The notes under the pieces: generated by a model
Seen by the model: the letters and a program-made list of their open reading frames with translations, nothing else
Database searches by the model: none
What the model was told of the DNA's origin: nothing
Shown: positions 33,865-41,488 of the stretch, piece by piece
Position numbering within the stretch: position 1 is the first letter of the stretch
Layout of the letters: each line of letters starts with the position of its first letter
Translations under genes and position numbers: made by a program
Origin: an uncultured Pseudomonadota bacterium
GTDB taxonomy: Bacteria; Myxococcota_A; UBA9160; PR03
NCBI GenBank assembly: GCA_900696485.1
Contig: CAADGG010000048.1
Coordinates: forward strand, 1-53,109
Length of the DNA stretch: 53,109 nucleotides
Direction of reading: 5' to 3'

Positions 33865-34428
33865 GTGAGCAACCGCTTCCGAGACAGTCGCCCGCTCGAA
33901 TACATGCGCTCCGGCGACGAGACGTTCCTGACCACCAAGGTCGACGCCGTCTTCAATTGGGGCCGCAAGTACTCGATGTTCCTGTATCCGTTCGTGACGG
34001 CGTGCTGTGGCATGGAGTTCATGTCGGTTGCCGGCCCGCGTTATGACCTCGACCGCTTCGGCTGTGCGCTGCCGCGCTTCTCACCGCGCCAGGCCGATCT
34101 GCTGATGGTCGTCGGCACGATCAGCCATCGGCAGGCCCCGGTGCTGAAGAAGGTCTACGACCAGATGGCGGAGCCGAAGTGGGTGATCGCGTTCGGCGCC
34201 TGCACCTGCTCGGGCGGTCCGTACAACAACTACGCGACGGTGCAGGGCATCGACACGATCATCCCGGTGGATGTGTACATCCCGGGCTGCCCGCCGCGGC
34301 CCGAGGCCGTGCTCGACGGATTGATGAAGCTCCAGGAGCGCGTCCAGGTCGAGCGGATTCCGACGAGCGGACGCCATCGCGAGCTCGATGAGCTGCCCTT
34401 GGCGGTGGTCGAGAAGCCGATCGCGTAG
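33865..34428 (+). CDS. nuoB: NADH-quinone oxidoreductase subunit B
   Basis: This peripheral-arm subunit of complex I carries the terminal cluster N2, which passes electrons to quinone. The four cluster ligands are visible at C47, C48 (TACCGMEFM), C113 (GACTC) and C142 (IPGCPPRPE), with the same spacing as in E. coli NuoB. The 187-residue length is normal, with a short charged tail. GTG 33865 follows AGGGAG. The usual nuoA does not precede it: upstream is the divergent pcs gene. nuoC and nuoD are 4 kb downstream, separated by lipoate-related genes. Confidence 0.96.
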   Translation: MSNRFRDSRPLEYMRSGDETFLTTKVDAVFNWGRKYSMFLYPFVTACCGMEFMSVAGPRYDLDRFGCALPRFSPRQADLLMVVGTISHRQAPVLKKVYDQMAEPKWVIAFGACTCSGGPYNNYATVQGIDTIIPVDVYIPGCPPRPEAVLDGLMKLQERVQVERIPTSGRHRELDELPLAVVEKPIA

Positions 34429-34502
34429 CGCCCGAACTGGAAGCATCCGGCTCGGGTTTCGATCCAGCAGTCCTCGATCCGAGAGACTCGAAGGAGGTCG
34501 CG

Positions 34503-35906
34503 TTGGCGGCGGGTGGACGCTTCGACCTGGTCGTGATCGGCGCCGGCCCGGGGGGCTACATCGGCGCCATCCGGGCCGCCCAGCTCGGCCAGAAGGTGGC
34601 GGTGGTCGAGGAGGATCGTCCCGGCGGCGTCTGCCTCAACTGGGGGTGCATCCCGTCGAAGGCGCTGCTGACCGGCGCCGAGTTGATCGAGAGCCTGCGG
34701 ACGCACGGTCCGACCTTCGGTGTGGCGTCGGGCACGCTGCAGCTCGACTACGGCCAGGCGATCGACCACAGCCGGAAGGTGGCGGATCGGCTGTGCAAGG
34801 GCGTCCAGTCGCTGCTGAAGAAGAACGCGATCACGCTCGTGCGTGGGCGTGGCCGTCTCGCCGGTGCGAACGCCGTCGCGGTGACCGGCGCGGATGAAGG
34901 CGTTCTCGAGGCGCCGCACCTCGTGCTCGCGACCGGCTCCACCGAGTGGACGCCGCCTGGCATCGAGGTCGACGGGCGCCGCGTGCTGACCTCGCGTCAG
35001 GCGCTCGAGTCGAAGACGATCCCGGAGAAGCTGGTCGTGATCGGCGCCGGCGCCGTCGGCGTCGAGTTCGCGTACGTCTACGCGAACTACGGCTCGCAGG
35101 TCACGATCCTCGAGATGGCGGAGCAGATGCTGCCCGGCGCGGACCCGGAGGTGGCGCAGGCGCTCGAGCGCGAGTTCCGGCGCAAGAAGATCACGGTCCG
35201 GACCGGCACCCGGTTCGAGGAGCTGAAGGTCGACGGCCAAGGCGTGCGCGTACACGTGACGACCGGCGAGAAGGCCGACGAGCTGCGGGCCGACCAGGTG
35301 CTCGTGGCGATCGGCCGCCGTCCGCTGTCCGCCGACCTCGGACTGGACGAGGTCGGCATCGAGACCGATGCGAAGGGGTTCGTTACGGTCGATGCGCAGC
35401 GCCGGACATCGGTGCCGAGCGTGCGCGCGATCGGCGACCTCATCGGGGCGCCGCTGCTCGCGCACAAGGCCAGCGAGGAAGGCGTCGCCGCAGCCGAGTG
35501 GATCGCCGGTCTGGAGCGTCCGCCGATCGACCACGCGAAGATCCCCGGCTGTATCTACGCCCAGCCGCAGGTGGCCTGGATCGGGCTCACCGAGGCGCAG
35601 GCCAGGGAGCGCTACGGCGCGGAGCTGCGGGTCGGGCGCTTCCCGTTCACCGCGTCCGGGAAGGCTGTGGCGTCGGCGCATACGGCGGGGTTCGCAAAGA
35701 TCCTCGCCGAGCCGCGTTTCGGCGAGATCGTCGGCGCGCACCTGGTGGGCTTCGGTGCGACGGAGTTGATCGCCGAGATCTCGCTCGCGATGACGCTCGA
35801 GGCGACGACGACCGAGATCGCCGCGACGTCGCACGCGCATCCGACCCTCTCGGAAGCGATTCTCGAAGCGGCGCTCGGCGCCGAGGGACGCTCGCTCAAT
35901 TTCTGA
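34503..35906 (+). CDS. lpdA: Dihydrolipoamide dehydrogenase
   Basis: This FAD enzyme (E3) reoxidises dihydrolipoyl groups of 2-oxoacid dehydrogenases with NAD+. The 467-residue product starts with the FAD fold (DLVVIGAGPGGYIGAIRAAQLGQKVAVVE). The redox pair is C44/C49 in GGVCLNWGCIPSK, and the NAD fold is KLVVIGAGAVGVEFAYVYANYGSQVTILE. The second FAD motif is VRAIGDLIGAPLLAHKASEEG, and the active-site His is near residue 446 (HAHPTLSE). The start is TTG 34503, supported by AAGGAGG 6 nt upstream. It lies between nuoB and the E2 gene it serves. Confidence 0.95.
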   Translation: MAAGGRFDLVVIGAGPGGYIGAIRAAQLGQKVAVVEEDRPGGVCLNWGCIPSKALLTGAELIESLRTHGPTFGVASGTLQLDYGQAIDHSRKVADRLCKGVQSLLKKNAITLVRGRGRLAGANAVAVTGADEGVLEAPHLVLATGSTEWTPPGIEVDGRRVLTSRQALESKTIPEKLVVIGAGAVGVEFAYVYANYGSQVTILEMAEQMLPGADPEVAQALEREFRRKKITVRTGTRFEELKVDGQGVRVHVTTGEKADELRADQVLVAIGRRPLSADLGLDEVGIETDAKGFVTVDAQRRTSVPSVRAIGDLIGAPLLAHKASEEGVAAAEWIAGLERPPIDHAKIPGCIYAQPQVAWIGLTEAQARERYGAELRVGRFPFTASGKAVASAHTAGFAKILAEPRFGEIVGAHLVGFGATELIAEISLAMTLEATTTEIAATSHAHPTLSEAILEAALGAEGRSLNF

Positions 35907-35940
35907 GACCAGGACCCCTGGCGATCGCGGAGGAACAGGC

Positions 35941-37263
35941 ATGTCGGTGACGGTGGAGCTTCCGCAGCTCGGGGAGACTGTGCTCGAAGGCACGGTCGCC
36001 CGCTGGCTCGTGAAGGAAGGCGAGCGCGTGCAGCGCGATCAGCCGCTCGTCGAGATCACCACCGACAAGGTGGACGCCGAGATTCCGTCGCCCGAGGAGG
36101 GCGTCCTCGAGAAGATCCTCGTGGCCGAGGGCGAGACGGTGGCGGTCGGCGCGGCACTGGCCCGGATCGCCGCCGGCGTCGGGGCCGGCGCGCAAGACGC
36201 GGCGCCCGCCACAGAAAAAGAGCCGGCGCCGAAACAGACACCGGCGCGGAAGACCGCCGCGAAGGAAGACGAGCCCGAGGCGCCGTCGGCGCCGGCCCGG
36301 GAATCGGCTCCGCGCGCGACGCCGGTCGCCCGGCGCCTGGCGGCCGAAGAGGGTGTCGGACTGGCCGACGTGACTGCCACGGGGCCCGGCGGCCGCGTCG
36401 CGAAGGCCGACGTCGAAAAGGCCCGCGCCGCACGCGCCCCGGCCCCGTCGCCCGCCGCGGCCGAAGCGCCGAAACACGCCGCGGCTGGTGAGACCCGGGC
36501 GGTCGCGGCGTCGCTTCCGGCCGGCGGCGGGCGCCCCCCGTACCTGTCCTATCAGATCCAGCCCGGCGACCGGCTGATTCCGATGACGCCGCTGCGGCGC
36601 ATCGTCGCCGAGCACATGGTGCTCTCCAAGCAGATCTCGCCGCACGTCGGGACGGTGGCCGAGGTGGAGCTGCACGGGGTCGTCAAGCTCCGCGACGCCC
36701 ACAAGCGGGGCTTCCAGCAGCAGCACGGCTTCAACCTCACCTATCTGCCCTTCATCGTGTCGGCCACCGTGCGCGCGCTGCGCGAGTTTCCGCGCCTCAA
36801 CGCCTCGGTGCTCGAGGACGCCATCGTCGAAAAGCAGGCGATCCATGTGGGTGTCGCCGTCGAGACAGAGAAGGGGCTGGTGGTTCCGGTGATCCGCGAT
36901 GCGGATCGGCTCTCGCTGGTCGGCCTGGCCGAAGCGATCGAGGACCTCTCGGCCCGCGCGCGCTCGAAACGGCTCTCTCCCGATGATCTGCGTGGGGGCA
37001 CCTTCACCGTCTCGAATCCGGGCCGCTACGGAAACCTCTACGGCTTCGCGATCATCAACCAGCCGCAGGTCGGGATCCTGCGCATGGGCGAGATCGTCAA
37101 GCGTCCGGTGGTGCGGGAGATCGAGGGCGAAGACGTGATCGTCGTGCGGCCGATCATGCACCTGGCGCTGTCCTACGACCATCGCGCCGTCGACGGCGCA
37201 CCCGCCAACGCCTTCCTCCACGCCGTCCGCACGCTGCTGGAGGAGGCCTCTTTCGACCTGTGA
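35941..37263 (+). CDS. 2-oxoacid dehydrogenase E2 (dihydrolipoyl acyltransferase)
   Basis: The 440-residue protein has one lipoyl domain (residues 1-80, lipoyl Lys43 in EITTDKVDAE) and an Ala/Pro/Lys-rich linker. A peripheral subunit-binding domain follows (about 125-160, ATPVARRLAAEEGVGLADVTATGPGGRVAKADV). The catalytic acyltransferase domain ends with SYDHRAVDG (H414, D418). Whether it belongs to the pyruvate, 2-oxoglutarate or branched-chain complex cannot be fixed; no E1 gene is in the window. It sits 34 nt after lpdA and overlaps lipB by 4 nt, so E3, E2 and the lipoylating enzyme are made together. Confidence 0.92.
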   Translation: MSVTVELPQLGETVLEGTVARWLVKEGERVQRDQPLVEITTDKVDAEIPSPEEGVLEKILVAEGETVAVGAALARIAAGVGAGAQDAAPATEKEPAPKQTPARKTAAKEDEPEAPSAPARESAPRATPVARRLAAEEGVGLADVTATGPGGRVAKADVEKARAARAPAPSPAAAEAPKHAAAGETRAVAASLPAGGGRPPYLSYQIQPGDRLIPMTPLRRIVAEHMVLSKQISPHVGTVAEVELHGVVKLRDAHKRGFQQQHGFNLTYLPFIVSATVRALREFPRLNASVLEDAIVEKQAIHVGVAVETEKGLVVPVIRDADRLSLVGLAEAIEDLSARARSKRLSPDDLRGGTFTVSNPGRYGNLYGFAIINQPQVGILRMGEIVKRPVVREIEGEDVIVVRPIMHLALSYDHRAVDGAPANAFLHAVRTLLEEASFDL

Positions 37264-37958
37264 GCACCGGTCCGCTGGCGGCGGGGCCGGGCGGCGCGAC
37301 GGCGCTGGCGGTGGAGTGGCTGGGCCTCGTGCCGTACCCGGAAGCGCTCGCGATCCAGGAGCGGCGGATCGAGGCGCGGCGCTGCGGGACGGTCCCGGAT
37401 GGCCTGCTGCTGCTCGAACACCCGCCGGTGATCACGCTCGGTCGGCGCGGACGCGCGGAGAACGTGCTTGCGAGTCCGGCCACACTCGCTGCGCGAGGCG
37501 TCGCCGTGCACCGGGTCGGGCGAGGAGGCGACGCCACGCTGCACGCCCCCGGGCAGTTGGTCGGCTATCTGATCGTGGACCTCGCGGCGCGCGGGGAGGC
37601 CGATGCCGGGGCCTGGCTACGCCGGATCGAGACGATCCTGATCGCGGCGCTCCGGGATCTCGGCCTCGAGGGCTACACGCGGCCGGGCCAGACCGGTGTC
37701 TTCGTCACGCCCGCTGCGCCTGGGCCGGCGCGCAAGGTCGCCTCGATCGGCGTCGGCCTGCGCGGCTGGATCAGTTGGCACGGATTTGCCCTCAACGTGA
37801 CGCTCGACCCCGCCCAGTTCGATCTGATCGTCCCGTGCGGCCTGCGCGACGTGGCCATGACCTCGCTGCGTCACGAGCTCGGCGCGGCGGCGCCGTCCGA
37901 TCTGGACGCGCGCGTGCGCGCCGCCGTGGCGGCGCGCTGCGTCGAGGCCTTTCGGTAG
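37260..37958 (+). CDS. lipB: Octanoyl-ACP:protein octanoyltransferase
   Basis: LipB moves octanoate from acyl carrier protein to the lipoyl Lys of target proteins such as the E2 encoded just upstream. The 232-residue product has LLLLEHPPVITLGRRGRAENVL, VGRGGDATLHAPGQLVGYLIVDL, the conserved Lys159 (ARKVASIGVGLRGWISWHGFALNV) and the acyl-thioester Cys193 (LIVPCGL). GTG 37260 overlaps the E2 stop (GTGA). lipA is not present here. The gene ends 95 nt before nuoI. Confidence 0.95.
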   Translation: MSTGPLAAGPGGATALAVEWLGLVPYPEALAIQERRIEARRCGTVPDGLLLLEHPPVITLGRRGRAENVLASPATLAARGVAVHRVGRGGDATLHAPGQLVGYLIVDLAARGEADAGAWLRRIETILIAALRDLGLEGYTRPGQTGVFVTPAAPGPARKVASIGVGLRGWISWHGFALNVTLDPAQFDLIVPCGLRDVAMTSLRHELGAAAPSDLDARVRAAVAARCVEAFR

Positions 37959-38053
37959 AGACCGGGAGCGGCCGGGTCGGTCGGCGCGGGCGCGTGAGAT
38001 CCGTTCCGCAACGGCTCGCTGGCCTCCGGCTTGCGCGCTAGCCTGCGCGCGCA

Positions 38054-38626
38054 ATGACTGCTCGCGTCGTCCACGTCAAGCGCCGTGAGAACATGGGTTG
38101 GTTCCAGCGAACCTATCTTCCCGCGTTCGGGAAGGGGCTCGCCACCACCAGCCGGCATTTCTTTCGCAATCTCTGGGGCTTCCTGTCCGGGAAGTCGACG
38201 GCGTTCGTCGTCCAGTACCCGGAGGAGCGTGTCGACTATCCCGACGCGTTCCGCGGCATGCCGGTGCTCGTGGCGCTCGAGGACGGCCTCCCGCGTTGCG
38301 TGGCGTGCGGTCTGTGCGAGTTCGCGTGTCCGACGGACTGCATCAGCATCGTGCCCGGCGAGCTGCCGGAGCGAGGCATCGAGCGCTGGCCGGAGGCGTT
38401 CGACATCGACATGTCGCGCTGCATGTTCTGCGGTCTGTGCGAAGAGGCGTGCCCGGAGGAGGCGATCGTCATGAGCCGGGAGGTGGAGCTCGCCAGCTTC
38501 GATCGCGCCCCGATGCTCTACCACAAGGAAGACCTGCTGGTGCCGGAGAACCTGCTGAAGCGCCGCCTCGATTTCATCCGCGGCGAGTACGATCGCCAGC
38601 ACGCGCCGGCGGAGCGGCGCGACTGA
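38054..38626 (+). CDS. nuoI: NADH-quinone oxidoreductase subunit I
   Basis: This complex I subunit has two [4Fe-4S] clusters (N6a and N6b). The 190-residue protein carries them as CVACGLCEFACPTDCISI and CMFCGLCEEACPEEAIVM. A single N-terminal amphipathic segment (LPAFGKGLATTSRHFFRNL) docks on the membrane arm. ATG 38054 is used. It is followed with one-base overlap by nuoC. Finding nuoI ahead of nuoC-nuoD and far from nuoH or nuoG is not the standard order. Confidence 0.95.
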   Translation: MTARVVHVKRRENMGWFQRTYLPAFGKGLATTSRHFFRNLWGFLSGKSTAFVVQYPEERVDYPDAFRGMPVLVALEDGLPRCVACGLCEFACPTDCISIVPGELPERGIERWPEAFDIDMSRCMFCGLCEEACPEEAIVMSREVELASFDRAPMLYHKEDLLVPENLLKRRLDFIRGEYDRQHAPAERRD

Positions 38627-39126
38627 TGGACGACTTCGGCGCTTCGGCGTTGCGCCGCCTGCTCGAGGCGAAGCGTGAGGCCGTGCTCGCGACGCACGCG
38701 ACGCACGGCGATGCGACGGCCTGGGTCGAGGCCGCCCAGGTGGTCGACGTGCTGCGGCTCCTGCGCGATGACCCGGCGTGCCGGTTCGACATGCTCGTCG
38801 ACCTGTGCGCCGTCGACTACCTCCGGCATCCCGACCACGAGGGTCCGCGCTTCGAGGTCGTCTACCACCTGCTTTCGACGACCCTGCTGCAGCGCGTTCG
38901 GATCAAGGCCGGCGTTCCCGAGCTTCCGTGCCAGATCGATTCCTGCGTCGAAGTCTGGCCGGCCGCCAACTGGATGGAGCGTGAGGTCTTCGACCTGTAT
39001 GGGATCCGTTTCCGCAACCACCCCGATCTGCGCCGGATCCTGCTCTACGAGGAATTCGAGGGTCATCCGTTGCGCAAGGACTACCCGAAGGAGCGCCGCC
39101 AGCCGCTCATCGGGCCGAGGAACTGA
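38626..39126 (+). CDS. nuoC: NADH-quinone oxidoreductase subunit C
   Basis: The 166-residue protein is the 30-kDa subunit, a stand-alone NuoC rather than a NuoCD fusion. Its signature segments are FDMLVDLCAVDYL, RFEVVYHLLSTTLLQRVRIKAGV, and the family motif ANWMEREVFDLYGIRFRNHPDLRRILLYEEFEGHPLRKDYP. ATG 38626 shares its A with the nuoI stop (TGATG). nuoD begins 6 nt after its stop, so the three subunits are translated in sequence. It binds NuoD at the base of the hydrophilic arm. Confidence 0.95.
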   Translation: MDDFGASALRRLLEAKREAVLATHATHGDATAWVEAAQVVDVLRLLRDDPACRFDMLVDLCAVDYLRHPDHEGPRFEVVYHLLSTTLLQRVRIKAGVPELPCQIDSCVEVWPAANWMEREVFDLYGIRFRNHPDLRRILLYEEFEGHPLRKDYPKERRQPLIGPRN

Positions 39127-39132
39127 GCGATC

Positions 39133-40353
39133 ATGGCGAGTCCGTCGATGCGCGCGAGCGATGCCCGTGGAGACCTCCACAGCGAGAACCAGATCCTCAA
39201 CATGGGGCCGTCCCATCCGGCGACGCACGGGACGGTGAAGTTCCTGATCGAGCTCGACGGCGAGAACATCGTCGGTCTCGACATCCAGGTCGGCTATCTG
39301 CATCGCGGCTTCGAGAAGGAGTGCGAGAGCGGCACCTGGTACCAGGCGATCCCCTACACCGATCGGCTCAACTACAACTCGGCGATCCTGGCGAACATCG
39401 GCTACTGCCTGGCCGTCGAGAAGCTGCTGGGCATCGAGACGCCCGACCGTAGCCAGTGGCTGCGCACGATGGCCGGGGAGCTCTCCCGGCTGGGAGACCA
39501 CCTGACGCGCTGCGGTGCAGCTTGTCTCGAGCTGCAGGCGATGACGCCGTTCCTGTACGGCATCGAAGCGCGCGAGCTGACCTGGGACTTGATGGAGATG
39601 CTGTGCGGCGCCCGCGTCACGTCGAACTATGTGCGCATCGGCGGCGTGAAGCACGACATGGTGCCCGACTTCCCGGCTCGCTGCCGCGAGAACATCGTCA
39701 AGATTCGCGGCCTGCTCACGGACTACGACGACGTCGTCACACAGAACCGGATCTTCGTCGACCGGCTGCGGGGCACCGGGATGCTCGCGAAAGAGGAGCT
39801 GATCCGGTACGGCGTAACGGGTCCGCTGTTGCGAGCAGCCGGCGTTCCGCTCGACCTGCGCAAGGACCAGCCCTACCTGAAGTACGCGGAGGTCGACTTC
39901 GACGTGCCGATCGGGGAAGTCGGCGACAACTACGACCGCTACCTGGTCTGCGTCGAGGAGATGCAGCAGAGCCTGCGGATCGTCGAGCAATGTCTGGAGG
40001 CGCTCGAGAAGCTCGGGCCGGGCCCCGTCGACGTCGATGATCCGCGCGTGCGCTGGCCGGCCAAGGGCCGCGTCTTCAACGCCATGGAAGAGCTGATCCA
40101 GCAGTTCAAGGCCGTGACCGAAGGGCCGATGGTGCCGGCCGGCGAGGCCTATCACGCCGTCGAGTCCGCGAACGGAGAGCTCGGCTTCTACGTCGTGTCG
40201 GACGGCAGCGCCCAGCCGTGGAAGGTGCGCTGTCGGCCGCCGAGCTTCTTGAACCTCCAGCCGATGCCGAAGATGCTGCAGGGGGCGATGCTGGCCGATC
40301 TGATCCCGACCTTCGACTTCATCAACATGATCGGTGGCGAGTGCGATCGGTGA
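39133..40353 (+). CDS. nuoD: NADH-quinone oxidoreductase subunit D
   Basis: The 406-residue 49-kDa subunit forms part of the quinone site. Signatures are NMGPSHPATHGTVKFLIELDGE, GYLHRGFEKECE, PYTDRLNYNSAILANIGYCLAVEKLLG, TRCGAACLELQAMTPF and the C-terminal KVRCRPPSFLNLQPMPKMLQGAMLADLIPTFDFINMIGGECDR. Length and ends are complete. ATG 39133 follows nuoC closely, and its stop overlaps a small gene (GTGA). No nuoE, F or G follows, so the remaining subunits must be elsewhere in the genome. Confidence 0.96.
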   Translation: MASPSMRASDARGDLHSENQILNMGPSHPATHGTVKFLIELDGENIVGLDIQVGYLHRGFEKECESGTWYQAIPYTDRLNYNSAILANIGYCLAVEKLLGIETPDRSQWLRTMAGELSRLGDHLTRCGAACLELQAMTPFLYGIEARELTWDLMEMLCGARVTSNYVRIGGVKHDMVPDFPARCRENIVKIRGLLTDYDDVVTQNRIFVDRLRGTGMLAKEELIRYGVTGPLLRAAGVPLDLRKDQPYLKYAEVDFDVPIGEVGDNYDRYLVCVEEMQQSLRIVEQCLEALEKLGPGPVDVDDPRVRWPAKGRVFNAMEELIQQFKAVTEGPMVPAGEAYHAVESANGELGFYVVSDGSAQPWKVRCRPPSFLNLQPMPKMLQGAMLADLIPTFDFINMIGGECDR

Positions 40354-40646
40354 GCGCGCCGGCGCTTCGCGAGGCAGGACGCGCCCGGGGCGGTCCGGCT
40401 TCGCGCTGGACGCGCAAGCAGGTCTGGAGCCAGCTCGGAGCGCCGACCGATCAGATCGGAAGCGTCAACGATCCGCGCGCGCGCGACGAGTGTGGCGTCC
40501 GCTGGAACGAGAAGTGGATCTACCGCGACGGCCGGGAGATCGTGCGGATCGCGTTGTGGCACCGCTACGACTTCCTCGGCGCCTTCCGCGCGAATCCCGA
40601 TGGCTCGTTCGAGCCGGAGCCGCTCCCCGAGCCCGCGCCGCAGTGA
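40350..40646 (+). CDS. Small uncharacterised protein coupled to nuoD
   Basis: A 98-residue soluble protein whose GTG start overlaps the nuoD stop as GTGA. The central part reads WTRKQVWSQLGAPTDQIGSVNDPRARDECGVRWNEKWIYR, then EIVRIALWHRYDFLGAFRANPDG; the tail is acidic and Pro-rich (FEPEPLPEPAPQ). It has no membrane span, signal peptide or metal motif. The tight coupling and the compact aromatic core suggest a real gene, perhaps an assembly or accessory factor for complex I, but that is inference from position. I do not recognise the family. Confidence 0.7.
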   Translation: MSAPALREAGRARGGPASRWTRKQVWSQLGAPTDQIGSVNDPRARDECGVRWNEKWIYRDGREIVRIALWHRYDFLGAFRANPDGSFEPEPLPEPAPQ

Positions 40647-40682
40647 ACGGCGGCGGCACTTGTTCGCCTGCGCCTCCGCCGC

Positions 40683-41054
40683 TCAGCCTGTCCGTCCGAG
40701 CGCCACGCCGGCCATCACGGCGATCACGCACACGACGACGCTGCCGAAGGCATTGCCGGCCGCCGCGCCCCACGCCGCCTGCTCGGCCAGCCGCCACGTC
40801 TCGAGTCCGAAGGCAGAGAAGGTCGTGAAGCCGCCGAGCAGGCCGGTCAGCAGGAACGTTCGGAGTTCGGCTCCGCCGACGCCGCGCTCGTCGACGACGG
40901 TCGCGAGCAGCCCGATCGCGAAACAGCCGATCGCATTGACGAAGAGCGTGCCCCACGGAAACGCGACACCGGCCTGGGCCTGCATCCAGCCCCCGAGCTC
41001 GTAGCGAAGCACGGCTCCGAGACCGCCGCCGAAGAAGATCCACAGCCAGTGCAT
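40683..41054 (-). CDS. crcB: Fluoride channel CrcB/Fluc
   Basis: The 123-residue membrane protein has four spans and the Fluc signatures GGGLGAVLRYELGGWM, FPWGTLFVNAIGCFAIGLL and FLLTGLLGGFTTFSAFGLE (phenylalanine and Asn/Thr lining of the fluoride path). It exports fluoride as a dual-topology dimer. ATG 41054 was chosen at the conserved MHWLWIFFGGG start; the longer frame is low-complexity and overlaps other DNA. I see no convincing fluoride riboswitch upstream. Confidence 0.92.
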   Translation of the reverse strand: MHWLWIFFGGGLGAVLRYELGGWMQAQAGVAFPWGTLFVNAIGCFAIGLLATVVDERGVGGAELRTFLLTGLLGGFTTFSAFGLETWRLAEQAAWGAAAGNAFGSVVVCVIAVMAGVALGRTG

Positions 41055-41113
41055 GGCCGCACGATAGCCGCACCGACGCCCGAGCGGGGAGTCCGCGCAG
41101 CGGCTGCGCGAGC

Positions 41114-41362
41114 GTGCTCTACGGGCTCGCGGCGATCGCGTTCCTCGCCGCCGTCGGAACCGCGCTGTGGATCTACAGGCGGAATGGCGTCCACCTGGAG
41201 CGCCTCGCGCACAGCGCCGACCCTGCCCTCGAGCGCGCTGACGCCCTCCGGACGGCCGATGGCCTTCCAACCACGGCATTCGTCACCGGCGTGCTTCTCT
41301 CGCTCACGCTCGCCGGTGTATCAGTGACACGGAGCCGGCTTGGGCGAGGGGAGGCCGCGTGA
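41114..41362 (+). CDS. Small two-span membrane protein, hypothetical
   Basis: An 82-residue frame from GTG 41114 with two hydrophobic segments (LYGLAAIAFLAAVGTALWIY and TTAFVTGVLLSLTLAGVSVT) on either side of a charged middle. There is no clear ribosome site and no recognised family. The helix-loop-helix pattern makes it more credible than a chance frame, but it could still be spurious. Confidence 0.4.
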   Translation: MLYGLAAIAFLAAVGTALWIYRRNGVHLERLAHSADPALERADALRTADGLPTTAFVTGVLLSLTLAGVSVTRSRLGRGEAA

Positions 41363-41488
41363 TGGGCGGAGTGATTCCGTTCCGCACCCGAGCAGGCGAC
41401 ACGGGAACAGCTTGCGCAGGGCCTCGTGCTGCTCCAGCCGAGCTTGGCCGCAGAGGACTACCTATGCTCTGCGATTCAGGAGGTGGCG

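Noticed and set aside
33865..34428. A NiFe-hydrogenase or formate-hydrogenlyase small subunit instead of NuoB
   Set aside because: Cys spacing (47, 48, 113, 142) and the partners nuoI, nuoC and nuoD fit complex I.
41055..41150. Fluoride riboswitch before crcB
   Set aside because: I could not find the conserved pseudoknot elements on the minus strand upstream of the start.
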